Counted from the first letter of the stretch, positions 22,116-51,571 are shown. The stretch is 64,000 nucleotides of DNA from Arcuatula senhousia (GCA_963971305.1 OZ020304.1:17094103-17158102), one strand, 5' to 3'. Numbers and translations: made by a program. The notes: generated by a model not told the origin, from the sequence alone.

Positions 22116-23037
22116 ATGTACTTTATATCAATATGCTGTTATTGAACTTTCAATTTTAAGAGGTTGTACACAATTTTTAATGCGCGTTTTATAGATATTA
22201 GGGGCCAAAGATCACACCCTATTTTTTGGAGAAAAAAATATATCTTTAACAAAAAGGCACAGTGTTACTTTAAATAGTATTAACGATCAAAACATAGGAC
22301 AAATAAGTTATTTGAAATAGTTTTATTCATAACATGATAAAGGAGGACGGCAAAACGAATAAATGACGCCATTATATGACGTTTTCCTTCCCCAGTGAGT
22401 TGTAGCTTCAAATTAAAGTTATTTTCTCCCTTGTTGAAGTAAAAATGCAGTAATTATGTTATATTGTCTTCAAAGGTTTAATTCATATCTTCATTGACAA
22501 CTTTGATAAGTTTTGGACAACAAATATTAAATATGAGTTCAAAGGGCTAATTTTCAAATTGTCCGGTGAGTCGGCGCAATTTCAACTATTCGGTCATCAA
22601 GCTCAAACCTCACAATTTTTTAACCGCGAAAACATTACAAAGGGATACATTGCACTCAATACACAAAAATATGTCTAAGGAAATACCAAGATCATTTGTC
22701 AAAGACGTAATATAGACAAAAGCTAGGGCGCATATGCTTACAACAGAGCAACGCCACAGATATAAAGCAAACACAAACCAAAAACACATAAAACCAAAAA
22801 AAAATCCTTTATATTCTTCATTTGTTAAGGCCATTATTCTTTATCTGTTAATCATTAACTGGCCTTCATTCTCTATTCTATAAATCGCCATCCATTGTCC
22901 ATTTAGTTATATTTGTCTCATTTATTTACTTATTTATTCTTTAATATTCTATAAGGTCATCTTTCTATATTCCTATTTTAGCCACAATTTTTACTACATA
23001 TTTTTGGCAACCCTTTTCTACTTGCATGAAGGAATCA
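22116..23037. other. Non-coding stretch; possible second dispersed repeat at 22.64-22.83 kb
   Basis: GGCGCATATGCTTACAACAG, GAGCAACGCCACAGATATA and AGCAAACACAAACC resemble a molluscan-type interspersed repeat distinct from family A, but no second copy is in this window. No gene seen. Confidence 0.35.
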
Positions 23038-23215
23038 AAGAGGTACAAATGGGGCATTCAAATAGTCAAAAAGTCATAAATTACAAAGACAAAACCAGTA
23101 AACATAAAACAACAGACAACATAAAACAAAAAAGCAACTAAAAAGCAATCAATAACACGAGCTCAACTATAAGTACGTTTTAACTCGGGTGTTCCGGAAA
23201 AGCCTTTTCATGTGC
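23038..23215 (-). repeat. Family A dispersed repeat
   Basis: Landmarks GAGGTACAAATGGGGCATTC, CAAAACCAGTAAAC, ACAGACAACATAAAAC and TTTTAACTCGGGTGTTCCGG, minus orientation. Confidence 0.6.
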
Positions 23216-23287
23216 ATCTTCACCATCATAAAGTTTGTTTACATTGATAATTTAGCATGACTTGAAATTCCCAATGCATTCACTCAT

Positions 23288-23690
23288 CATCTTCTTCAGA
23301 TTCTTTGTAGTTGTACATTTAAGATTTCTTGCTTTAGAATACCTGCGTCAGAATGTGATATTTGCTTGTTTGTCAGCGTGTGTTGCTCAGTGAAGTCCTC
23401 GGAAACCTGTAGGTCTACTTTCAAATTATTGCAAATTTTATAGCTTCTCCCAACTGTATCGAGCTGCTAAAAAATCATATTTAAGTGACCCTGTCCTCGT
23501 TGCGTTTGTATAATAATGGAATCACCATAGTGCTGTTCCAGTCTTGTCTGAAATCGTTTAGCATGATGAGTCAAGGTTGGTAAGTATGATTTGTACTTTT
23601 CATTAAGGAATGACATCGTAAAGACACACGTTTTAACCATCAGATCTTCATGGATATCAGCTAAAAGTTTTTCAAAAGTAATATCATACC
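23288..23690 (-). pseudogene. Fragment of an unclassified ORF with one in-frame stop
   Basis: On the minus strand an ORF reads from about 23690 (YDITFEKLLADIHEDL, then TMSFLNEKYKSYLPTL and RFQTRLEQHYGDSIII) to a TAG at 23467-23469. It continues in the same frame (DTVGRSYKICNNLKVDL to LNVQLQRI) to a TGA near 23288. The pattern of an N-terminal helical segment followed by xxRLEQHYGD resembles predicted proteins that occur in many copies in marine invertebrate genomes; I cannot name the family. It directly abuts the truncated Naiad linker/RT, so it may be the target of the Naiad insertion or a fusion by deletion. Confidence 0.4.
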
Positions 23691-25178
23691 CATTCTGACA
23701 AAACGTCACATTCTTTCTCCTGTTCTTTTTTGGCCCATTTTCTGGCATAGTCCTCATCTGAATCCATAATTGTTTTGAAATTATAGCTCCAGTTGATTCG
23801 TCTTGGCTCACGATATTTAGGTCCTTTAGCCAAAACATCGCGAAGTAAGTCATTTTCCACGATGTTGAGGTCACCAGTGATAACGTGGCCAGAGGGACAA
23901 TATTTGAATGGGGACTTTTCACAGGTCATTGATTTGGAAATCCTGCAACACTTGTTTATAGTTGAAAACCTTAGGTGCAATGGTGGAAGTGTAGGAATAA
24001 GAGATAATTGGAATGCTTTTATCTTTGAAGTAAGGAGGAATATGTTCCGTTACAGATTTGTGGTGTAAAATATTTCCTAAATCAATAGCATCTAACCCCT
24101 TGTTAAAAAATGGAAGTGAAAGAAAGGAACGATTGTCTTTACTGTTTTCATGTGGAACTCCAACAGGTTTGAATAAGCGGTTGTAACCGATATCAAGAAC
24201 GATAGCAGTGAGTCTATAAATGTTAGACTTAGGGTCAGTGACCGGATTTTCTAGACATTCCTTGTACAAAGTATTGAGTTAAGAAAGGGGAATAGAAAAC
24301 AGTTTAGTTCGAATGTGATGAATCCCTAGAGGTTTTTGGACAAACGGAAGCAATCCACTGATTGATATATTGCAAAGCTTTGGTGCGTTGTATTTTCGAT
24401 GTCCATGACTGCGTTTCCGTCTCTCCGTTTTTTCAAAGAGATTCATCACATTAACGTCACTGCATCTAGGGCTAGATAAATTTCCTACACTTCCAATGTT
24501 GTCGTTGCAGCCATAAGGTAGTGCGGTTCCCAGTCGTCGAATCCAGAATTCTTCTCTCTCTTTACGGAAAGGTGTACTTAAAGTGTGATTATTTGTAGGA
24601 TGTTATATTTTTTCCAAAATTCGGACTTTTAAAGACAAAATGGAATGATCAGGTTGGTTAAAATGCTGGTAAACGAAAGGAAAGCTGTCGTTTTTGATTC
24701 CGGATCTGTGGCCACACATACGAGCATTGAGTTTTCCTTTCGTCTCACCAACATAGATCAGTCCACAAAGGGTACATTCTAGTCCGTAAATAAGATTCGC
24801 AGATGTACAATTTTAATCATCCTAACTGTAGATGTTATTTGACCGATTCGTTAAGTTACTCTGAATTTCTGTGTCAGTAATCAAGATCTTACAATTTTTA
24901 CAATTCTTTATTCCGCATTTACTGACAGAGCAATGAGATTGCACATTTTCAAAATCCAAAACGTCTTCCAAAAGTACAGAGCACGGTCGAATAGAATCAA
25001 AGTTTTTATATTGGAATTCTGGATTCGCAGACTGGGTATATGATGTCTTTGACAAAATTGGTGTATTTTGGACACCTGTACTACGAAACGACGCCGTGTC
25101 CGTAGTGTCGTTAAGTTCAGGCCTTTTTATACTGGGCGACGCCTGAGCCAGTATCCTTTTTTGGTGTCTCGTTAACAT
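23684..25178 (-). pseudogene. Naiad retroelement with N-terminal GIY-YIG endonuclease, RT lost
   Basis: Read on the minus strand from ATG (MLTRHQKRILAQ) at 25178. A Cys-rich segment CGIKNCKNC is followed by two stops (TAG, TAA). Then comes a GIY-YIG nuclease: LIYGLECTLCGLIYVGETKG, LNARMCGHRSG and QHFNQPDH (the CCHH zinc ligands), then EEFWIRRLGTALPYGCND with the downstream Glu. The linker FVQKPLGIHHIRTKLF and SLPFFNKGLDAI leads, after a frameshift near 23930, to the degraded CxC region (TCEKSPF) and GHVITGDL. It ends at VLSEWV near 23690, before the RT motifs. Nuclease before the CxC linker is the permuted order that defines Naiads. Stops seen are TAA and TAG. It complements the 2.9-4.8 kb copy, which has the RT but no nuclease. 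Confidence 0.8.
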
Positions 25179-25254
25179 TGCATTGAAGCTACTGGGCTGG
25201 TGATATCCTCGGGGACAATTTGTCCACCAGCAGAGATATCGACCCAGTGGAATG

Positions 25255-25500
25255 AAAGAAGCAGAGGTACCAATGGGGTATCCGAATATCAAAAGTCCGA
25301 AAGGGCAGAGACAAAACCAGTAATCACCAACAAGAACGGGACAAAAACAGACAACATGTAAAACATGGAAACATAAAATAACTGAATATCAATCAACAAC
25401 GCGAACTCCAGTCGAAACAAGAGTGAACTCAGGTGCTCCGGAAGAGTAAGCAGTTCCTGCTTGCTATAGCACACCCGTCGCGTTGCCAATAGTCTAACTC
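25255..25500 (-). repeat. Family A dispersed repeat
   Basis: Minus-strand copy with GCAGAGGTACCAATGGGGTA, CAAAACCAGTAA, AGAGTGAACTCAGGTGCTCC, GCAGTTCCTGCTTGC and TATAGCACACCCGTCGCG. It lies immediately 5' of the Naiad ORF and supplies a spurious N-terminal extension to it. Confidence 0.65.
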
Positions 25501-26432
25501 TAGATTAAGTCTTGTAATGCTTCCCCTTTACGATTTTAACAGCATTTAGAAAGGTTTGTTTACCTCTAGATGTCATCATACATGTATACAGGTTCTTTTC
25601 ATGATAATTATCTTGAAAAAAATGCACTTTTCCCAATTCAGAGTTAACCTGGGCTTTTTGCAGATGTTGGGCCGAATTTGACTAAAGCTAACATAGGACA
25701 TTTCGGAATATATTTCTAAGCCACACCTTTGACTCCTTTATTATATAAAACATAAAAACAATAAACAATGAAAACAAAATCAATTCATTCAAAATACAGA
25801 ACAAAGGAAAACTAGCTGAATCACTTTCTCTAACTATCTAAATAAATGGCAAAAGGACTACACAAAGATATTCAGTATTTAAGATCGCAAATTCGCACGT
25901 GTTTATGACAGGCCACGGATCTTGTGCGAGTACCTTAATATAAACGTGTACACGGGTATCAAATCCGTAAAATGTACCTTTAAAAAGATCACTGATCACG
26001 CATCATTAAAGTGTTATAAAATCGTAATTACAAATACAATTACAATTAAATTTTGCAGGTAAGCGACGAAAGCAATGTACTTTAAATTTATATATTCAAC
26101 AGACGCGTAAAAATAAATACGAAAAATAAGCTTAAAAACAGACATTTTGTTAGTAAATTATTGAGAGGAATTGATCAGGCAAAAGCTGTACATATTTTTG
26201 TCTATTTGTTATTTTCATTAAGTTTAGACATTGAATAATTCAAAACATAAGTTGTAATGAGCAAAATACTAAACAAGAGGAAATCATTTTGATCTTTTAT
26301 ACATAGGTAGAGAAACGTATTTTTGACCCCCCCCCCTTCTAAAAATCCAATTTTTTCAAAAACGTGCATTACGAATACTTTACAACCTCACAAAATTGAA
26401 AATATAGATATGGTAGAAAACACTGTAAAAAA
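25501..26432. other. AT-rich non-coding stretch, no gene seen
   Basis: Contains a C10 homopolymer near 26326. Nothing else recognised. Confidence 0.4.
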
Positions 26433-26461
26433 ATCAGCCCTATAATATTGATGCCCATTAA
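26433..26461. repeat. 27-bp inverted repeat, right arm (partner 22088-22115)
   Basis: CAGCCCTATAATATTGATGC followed by CCATTAAA is the reverse complement of the left arm at 22.09 kb. Confidence 0.55.
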
Positions 26462-27209
26462 ACTCTTAAAATAAGCGTCTTTTCTTTACCTGGCCGCCGT
26501 ACTAATAGGGCGACCGAAATTGTTTGGCAGACGAAATCATATATTTCGTAGCGATCATCATTATTTTATTTTTTTGTTGTTGTTTCATACGATACTTGTT
26601 TCCATATATTACAATCTTTTTGTAACCAACTTGTTTTTTATATATTTGTTTTTACTTTTTTGTATATAGTTGGCAATGACAATAAAGATTTATTCCACAA
26701 ATATTCATTAATCTCGTATATGTTACAGGGAATGTGTGTAATAAGAGATTAAGTGTATTTCCTGGGAATCTTGGGGATATTACATAATAACTGGCAGTTT
26801 TATGAAATACATGTAATCCCAAAAATTTCTAGCGATTAGACGTAATCCCTGATTTTTTTTTTACATTTTACACGTCCCTGAAAGCCGACTTACGAGTACA
26901 CTTCAAAAATACCCTAGCTATGCCACTGCTATTAACCTCATGTAAGGCCAACATTGATTTTATTTTCTGAACATAGTATGCATTTCAACATATGTTCAAG
27001 ATATAAGAGGATTTTTAAGTATATAAAACAAAACCTCTTAACGTTTGTTCCCGAATAATTTTTCATTGAAAATCAAATTATAATATATTTTTAGGACCCC
27101 CCCTCTTTTCAAGTTATATGGCCTTTCAGATACTGTACACTTTTCTATTTCATAGCGTTGATTTGAATTATTATCTACTTTATGTAAATGCTGTAAGAAC
27201 TCCAGAAAC
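26462..27209. other. AT-rich non-coding stretch
   Basis: No gene seen. Confidence 0.4.
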
Positions 27210-28320
27210 AACAAACTTATAAACCAGGTCAATCCAGTCGTGAAATAGAGAATATAATCAAATAATTTGCTTCTTAATCCTCGACAAAAACTATTTGTTC
27301 TTAGCAATCAATAGTAATGCAGAACTGTACTGACTCTAATACAGTACTGATAAATCTTCCTAAACGTTAGATTTACACAATACTATCTTTCAGTTCCTGT
27401 CTAATATTTAATATTTTATTAAGGAGTATATCTGCTGAATATTGTTTTTAAAGGTAATATGGTCTTCAAAAATGCGATGAATTGAAAAACGAGCCCAACA
27501 AAATTAAGTAAAGAACTGAATATGAACAAGTGTTTTTCATAAATCGTTGTTTAAATCAATTAATGTCTTGGTAAGATACATAATGTTCAGCCTGAAAGTC
27601 AAATTTGATCAATATACGACCTGGAAACATGTCTTAAATTGCAAATTGTAGGGCAGGGAATTAGTTATGACTAGAAGATTGCTTTACATCAAACAGTACT
27701 TTGGGAGGAAGCTACATGCCAAATATCAATAAGCTGTGTCATGTAGTTGCCCGGAAAAATGCGACAGAAATTTTTGTGACGCCGCAGGAGGCAGGACGCT
27801 GGACGACGCAAGACGACACAAGACGACGAATAGTGTCACAGTGACCGCTATATGTCGCTTTACAACACATTGCAGGTGATATAATGAAATAACATAAGTA
27901 TTTGTTTCGTTAAGAGTTTATTCCAGAAAATTATGGGGCAATTCTTAGTTCGAGGAAACGTTTCTTTCTATTTACTTAGTTTTGAAACATTCTTTAAACT
28001 TAAAAACAATTCTTGAATCATAAAGAATAGATTTCAACCCACCAATTGTATTGACATGTCTAAATCAAATTAGGGCCATTGCGATCTTCAATTTCTCTTG
28101 AATGTCTTCCTTGGTTTGTCTTTTCTCTTGGACATTCAGATTGATCCTCCAAGTTCAGTAGTTTTGTAAACGTTAATAGCCTTTATTCAATAGAATTAAT
28201 AAACACCAAAATATCACTATATGGACTTCATCATTTTAGTGAATTATAATCTGCACATCTTTGTTTGATATGCAATTGGAAGATACTAGATTATCACCAA
28301 TCAAGAATATGCCCAAAACA
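27210..28320 (+). repeat. Dispersed repeat E, second copy, with two insertions
   Basis: Parallel to 20750-21550. The copy is interrupted at about 27725-27860 by a fragment with GACGACGCAAGACGAC microsatellite sequence (end of a repeat-cored hairpin element). It is interrupted again at about 28035-28190 by a Naiad 3' tail (CCATTGCGATCTTCAATT, then CCAAGTTCAGTAGTTTTG). The later insertions date the repeat as older than both. Confidence 0.5.
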
Positions 28321-29418
28321 CATAATGCCCCATCTTGCAATATCTAGGACGGGCAGAAAAACGACCAAATGGACGAACGGACCCAAACACAATATGCCCC
28401 CTTCTTTCTCAGATGGGGCCTAAAAATATACCAAAAATGAAACAATTTCTCAATTTTCAGAAGTTTATTGACATTCTTATCTCATTTTCACACAGTGTGT
28501 GTATTTCATATATTTTAAAGTTTATATGATGTTTATATTTTGATATCAGACACTTGAAGACAAATCTAGCAGTAGTTTGTAGACAAAAGCTCTCCAACCA
28601 GACAAAAGCTCAACCATTCATAATATTAAAGGCTTAATACATTTTTTTATTATAAAAGATACAACTTCAACAGAGACATGTGAATCGAAATCGAATCGAA
28701 ATTGTGTGCACCAGAAAAATCGTAATGAAAACATATTTATATTTTTTTATCAAGCTATAAGGACACACATCCTTGAAAGCAAAAAGTGGACATTCGGACA
28801 TTAAAAATGCTGTGCTTTCGATGCAACTACAGTCAATTCATGAATGTCTGCATATTCAAATCTAGCAACAGAAAAAAAAACAATGGTCGATCAGACTTTC
28901 AGAAGAAAATATTTTTAAGCATGTGCAAATAACAATAGTATATGTAATGCCTTCCTCAAAACTTTAATTCCTTTATAAATTTCTAAGGTACAAAAAGAGA
29001 TATATTTTTACATCTAAATGTAAAACTACAATATATTCTGCTATATTTTTAAAAGCATGTGAATAATTTAATATACTTTACCTTATCAGTTTATATATAT
29101 ATATCAATCAATTGGAAATACCTTTCCTTACTGATTGGTTAATTCATAAAAATTGTTCACAACTCTAAGAACAACAATAATTTAAACCTGTAAATGTATA
29201 TCTAGCAAATAAATGACAATCAATAATAACTACAAAATACAGTACAAAATTTCCTTTTGATTCATTAATGTATATGTTTCATAAAACAGAAAACATATTT
29301 TTTAAAGCAAGCCCATAATATCATTTTGATTAATATCATAAATATCTATTTTATTGATATGTAGGTGTTTTAATACATTATACTGCATATTCCAATGTGC
29401 AAAATAAGATTTTTTGAA
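28321..29418. other. Region 3' of GSR; no further gene seen
   Basis: AT-rich sequence that would include the GSR 3' UTR on the minus strand. A TTTTATT (AATAAAA on the minus strand) near 29350 could serve as a polyadenylation signal; other candidates exist. At 28300-28420 a GGACGAACGGACC tract with ATGCCCC borders looks like a decayed repeat-cored element. Confidence 0.35.
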
Positions 29419-46701
<17,283 letters not shown>

Positions 46702-46856
46702 CTGAAAAAAATAAATATACGAGAATAAATTGATAGACATAGCTATAGTAAAGAGAAAAATAGATGATATGGTCAATAATAAGTTTCCAAGATTTTTACC
46801 ATTTTTTCATTCAAGAATTTAGAAATCACATAATGGATGACTTCAACATAACATAA

Positions 46857-48320
46857 CAAGAGGCTCCCAGGAGCCTGAATCGCTCACCTGGTCTTGATAT
46901 CAACCCTATGAAGACTTTTGTATAGCTAAATGTTTAAGCAAGATAAAGCTTTTTTTTATCTGCAATAGTTTTCATTCTATAAACAAAAAACACTTTTTTT
47001 CACCTTTAAAGGGCCATAACCCCTTTAAAGGATCATCTGCCAACTTCGACCCTATGAAGACTTTTGTAGAGTTTAATGAACTGAATGTTTAAGCAAGCAA
47101 CAGCTTTTCTCTTTCAGCAATAGTTTTCATTCTGTAGGCCAAAAACGCTAACATGCAAAATGTTATTTTAAGGGCCGTAACTCCTATAAGGGGTCATCTG
47201 ACAACTTTGACTCTATGGAGAGTTTTTAAGAGCTTAATGAACTGAACATTTAAGCAAGCAGCCGCTTTTCTTTATCTGCTATAGTTTTCATTCTATAAGC
47301 CGAAAGCATGAAAACATGTTAATTTAGAGGCTGTAATCCCTGTAGGGGGTCATCAGACAACTTCGACCCTATGAATGCTTTAAAAGAGCTAAATGAGCTG
47401 AACATTTACGCAAGCAACAGCTGTTCTCTATCTGCAATAGTTTTCATTCTATAGGCCAAAAACACTATTTTTCGCTTTTAAGGGGCTGTAACCCTTATAA
47501 GGGGTCATCTGACAACTTCTACCCTGTGAAGATTGTTATAGAGCTAAATCAGCTGAACACTTACGCAAGCAGCAGTTTTTCTCTATCTACAATAGTTTTC
47601 ATTCTATAAGCCAAAAACACTATTGAGCTATCACCTTAAAGGGGCTGTAACCCCTATAAGGGGTCATCTGACAACATGGACCCTATAGAGACTTTTGTAG
47701 AGCTACATGAGCTGAACATTTAAGCAAGCAACAGCTTTTCTCTATCTGCAATACTGTTCAATCTATAGGCCAAAAACTCTATTTTTGCCTTTAAGGGGCT
47801 GTAACCCCTATAAAGGGTCATCTGACAACTTCAACCCTAAGAAGACTTTTGTAGAGCTAAATCAGCTGAACATTTAAGCAAGCAACAGCTTTCCTCTATC
47901 TGCAACAGTTTTCATTCTATAGGGCAAAAACATGAAAAAATGCTATTATTCACATTTAAGGGGCTGTAACCCCTATAAGGGGTCATCTGACAACTTCGAC
48001 CAAATGGAGATTTTTGTAGAACTTTTGATCCTGAAGCAGTAAGGTGCCATTGGATTTCATCTATCTCTTATACTTTTTTATTACAAGCCCAAAACAGTAG
48101 TCTGACCCCCCCTGGTCTATTTTTAGCCACAGCGGCCATGTTTTTTGACAAATCAAAAATCGAAAGACAACTTTAGTGCAGGACACCCTAGTTTTATTGA
48201 ATTCTGTTCGTAGTTTCAGAGGAGAAGATTTTTGAAAAATTGTTAACAGACGACGACGACAACAGACACCGAGTGATGGTAATAGCTCACATGGACCTTT
48301 GGTCCAGGTGAGTTAAAAAC
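46857..48320 (+). mobile_element. Repeat-cored hairpin element, GCTCACCTG type (156 bp units)
   Basis: Same first 35 bases as the 37.2 kb element. Then seven ~152-166 bp units carry the anchor TAACCCCTATAAGGGGTCAT (47026, 47178, 47330, 47486, 47645, 47797 and 47963). A shared module TTTTTAGCCACAGCGGCCAT follows near 48120, then GACGACGACGACAACAG and the hairpin AGCTCACATGGACC-TTT-GGTCCAGGTGAGTT. Ends and module agree with the 37.2 kb element while the satellite core is unrelated. Confidence 0.7.
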
Positions 48321-48564
48321 TGAATATTTTTGCATGAAATAAAAAAATAGAGACCAAATTAACTGGCCTGATTTTCACAATAAAGATGGGCATAGCAAAG
48401 AAAAGTATTCTATAAAGGACCTTAGTTCTGTTTTCAAAAACCAATTGTTTAAGCTTAACGTGCACTTAATCCCATTCAAATTGCATGGCATAACAAGCAT
48501 GTTCATTAGTGAAGGCTTTATAAAAACAATACCCTTATCATATTCATCAGATTTAAAAGTAAAT

Positions 48565-50052
48565 AAAAAGCTTCGCCGAGCGCAGCATGATACGACCGCA
48601 ACATGTTGAACTCTGTACGTTTTAGGCCTAATATGGATAGTCTATTGTTCTGGACACATGCAGCCCATGGTGGACTGACAAAGGTTTTTGACACATGCTT
48701 CTCTGATGGACTTTCGACCCAGGGGGTAAAAATATAAAATTTGAATGTTGTATTCTACTCTTTAAAAGAATAATGTTTGGGGAAAAAATTAAAAATCGAA
48801 CCAGAATTTTCTTAAAATTATGATTACAGCCCCAAAAATGTATTCTTAAATTTAGAATCCCTACCTGACAAGAATAAATTTGCAAAAAAAATTTTCAAAA
48901 TCGGACCACAAATAAAAAAGCCCCATTTGGCCCCTAATAACGTAATAGGGGGAAAAAGGGGGGGTCACAAAAATTAATTCTTAATTTTGTATTCGCTATT
49001 TGACAAGAACAAACATGCAAAAAAAAATTTCAAAATCGGACCAGAAATAAAAAAATTACAATTTTGGCCCCTTTTGGTCCCTAATAACGTTACAGTAAAA
49101 AAAGGGGACACAAAAATATATCTGCTACTTGACAAGAATAAACTTGCAAAAAAAATTTTCAAAATCGGACAAGAATTAAAAAAGTTTCGCTTTCGGCCCC
49201 TTTTAGCCCCTTATTACGTAACAAGTGAAAAAGGGGTGGGGGTAGCAAAAATAAATTCTCAAATTTGGATTCGCTACTTGACAAAAATAAACTAGCAAAA
49301 CAAATTTCAAAATCGGACCACAAATAAATAAGTTTCAATTTTGGCCCCATTTGGCCCCTAATTACGTAATAGGGGAAAAAAGGGGGGGTCGCAAAAATTA
49401 ATTCTTAATTTTGTATCCGCTATTTGACAAGAACAAACATGCAAAAAAAAATTTCAAAATCGGACCACAAATAAAAAAGTTTTTATTTTGGCCCCTTTTG
49501 GCCCCTAATTACACAACGGAGAAAAAGGGGGCCCAAAAATTCATCAGGTTCATTCTTTTATTGTAAGAAACATTCTTGACAAAAATTTCACAGCAATAGG
49601 CCAACTAGGACCAAAGTTATGGTGGAAAAAAGTAAAATATTTGAATTTTTTGCCCCATTTTGGCCCTTAATTTCGAAACAAAAAAATGGGGGACCCCCAA
49701 AATCAATCCCATTCATCCTTGTATGGTAAGGAACATCACTGTCAAATTTCATAGCAATTGGATAACTAGAACTAAAATTATTGTGGAAACAAACAAAAAA
49801 GTAGTATTTTTGGCCCTTTTTTGGCCCCTAATTTCTAAACGAAAAATGGGGGGACCCCCAAAATCAATCCCATTCATCCTTTTATGGTAAGGAACATCAT
49901 TGTAAAGTTTCATAGCAATCGGATAACTGGAACTAAAGTTATTGTGGAAACACTAAAAAGTTAACAGACATCGACGACAACGACGACGACAACGACGACG
50001 ACGACAGCATCATACCATAATACGTCCGCAAATTTTTTGCGGTCGTATAAAA
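48565..50052 (+). mobile_element. Repeat-cored hairpin element, TACGACCGCA type
   Basis: Starts AAAAGCTTCGCCGAGCGCAG, then ATACGACCGCAA. Five 130-150 bp units carry CAAAATCGGACCACAAATAA and GGCCCCTTTTGGCCCCTAAT; further degenerate units follow near 49.6-49.95 kb. Then a GACGACGACAACGACGACG tract (49970-50005) and the hairpin CCGCAAATTTTTTGCGG within TACGTCCGC...GCGGTCGTAT. ORFs at 48974-49350 and 49660-49890 lie in the repeats and are not genes. Confidence 0.7.
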
Positions 50053-50101
50053 ATAGGGCATAAAATGAGAAATAATTTGTCTTTAATATTTAAAATATAA
50101 A

Positions 50102-50196
50102 AAAAAATAATGGCATTTGAGAGAACACAATAATTCCTTCATATTATGTCATAAACTACCGTTATAACAAAGTAAAATAATATATTTCATATAGAA
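50102..50196. repeat. Second copy of the ~95 bp intron segment
   Basis: Partner of 46441-46534; see that entry. Confidence 0.7.
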
Positions 50197-50339
50197 AGAA
50201 GCAATGAGCTACAAATGTAGTGTAAAATTTCTTATCTACACCACTGTATGTGGCAAGGTTTTCATGTATTTATAATCTGATACAGACATAATACTACTAT
50301 ATTCTACATTAAGGTAATGATATAACCTTTTTAAATGTG

Positions 50340-50640
50340 TATTAAAGGACAAACACATTAGCTATATCACATACCCTAAATCATATGATCTATATCACAT
50401 ATCCTAAATTGCATGACCTATATCACATATCCTATATCACCTGCAATTCTTTTCACAAAAAATCTTAACAAAATTCTTAAGATTTACACTTAAGAGTATC
50501 GTACAATAAATCTTAAGTGGTTTTCACAAAAGTACTCGTAAGATTTTTTTTAAACTTAAGAGTTTCAGGCTTACGTGAAATTCTTAAGTATGATCGTAAG
50601 AGTAATTTTGCATATCTTATCTTACATCCTGTAGTTTCAT
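50340..50640. repeat. Short tandem TATATCACAT units and a CTTAAG-rich segment
   Basis: At 50358-50440 about three ~33 bp units of CTATATCACATATCCTAAAT. From 50445 to 50630 there are five CTTAAG motifs and several TCGTAAGA, in an AT-rich non-coding stretch with TTTCAC/GTGAAA near both ends, possibly a small MITE. Confidence 0.4.
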
Positions 50641-50833
50641 CCTGTCTAAGGATCACTCCCATATTTATGGGATATTAGTAAACTGTATAAAAAAACTATT
50701 TTGGTATACTGTACAAAAGCACCGTCACCTCAACACAATAGGTTATAAACGCATGGATTTCTTGTCCATAAAAAAATGTTCATAGGAAAAAAATCTGTAC
50801 ACTGTTGCATATTTGACACGGACTGTATATTAT

Positions 50834-51130
50834 CTAGTTTTTAGTTAAGAAGGCTCTTCTAGTATGTAGACCGTAACACAGAGTTCTAGTTATCCCTTCT
50901 AGTTCTTTATAGTTGTTAAGTTTCATCTTATGAATGTATGGCCGTAATACTATGGAAGATGGTTCAAGTATTAGTTTCAGTAGAAGCCCTTCATCTTGTA
51001 GTTTCTCAAAGCAGTTGTATTGCTCTTGGTTGTTGACATAATTTCTAAGTGTGGTCATAAACTTGTCTCGTTCTGGGGACAGTGTTGTACATTCTAATAA
51101 GAAGTGTATGGTATAGCAACGAACTTTCAC
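50834..51130 (-). pseudogene. C-terminal end of a non-LTR (LINE) retrotransposon polyprotein
   Basis: On the minus strand the frame reads MKVRCYTIHFLLECTTL, SPERDKFMTTLRNY and then a Leu-rich tail to LTKN and stop. The HFLLEC..SPERDKF pattern is the zinc-knuckle region at the C-terminus of many LINE ORF2 proteins (Cys-Cys-His-Cys, of which H and the last C are seen). The RT and endonuclease are absent, so this is a 3' remnant although LINEs usually keep 3' ends. Confidence 0.6.
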
Positions 51131-51571
51131 TTTCGTTTTCGAAGCGCACCTGTCATTTCCGGTATTCTATTTGCAAATGGCGGCAATGAAATTTGACAAC
51201 ATGTACGCTGTGTTTTACTAAGGTAACGCATGACAACAACAACTATACTTGTTTTTGTTTTGTCTTCGATTTAATAAGCAAATATTAAATATGTATGACA
51301 TTTTTCCTTACGTAATTCTACTGCATCGAACGTCAACAAGTGGCAGTTGTGGGTGCAGTGCACAGCTGATCATGATCAAGTGCTGAATTCACGCTCGGAT
51401 GAGATTTGTTAAGACCGGCTTTATGTATCATAAATGTACCCTTGTATACTTTGGTCTATTGGTACTTCTTGATATATGAGGTTAACTTGATTTTTTAAAC
51501 AGTATTGGACATGGAATTAGATTCACGGGAACTGAAGGAGTCGTCTGCTCATTAATTCTCGTTTTCAGGGT
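51131..51571. other. Non-coding stretch upstream of the SAP/SWIM gene
   Basis: No gene seen. Composition is less AT-rich around 51320-51400. Confidence 0.4.

Noticed and set aside
48974..49350. Overlapping ORFs 48974-49162, 48987-49295 and 49159-49350
   Set aside because: They lie in the GGCCCC/AAAATCGGACC satellite; low-complexity Lys/Phe/Leu translation.
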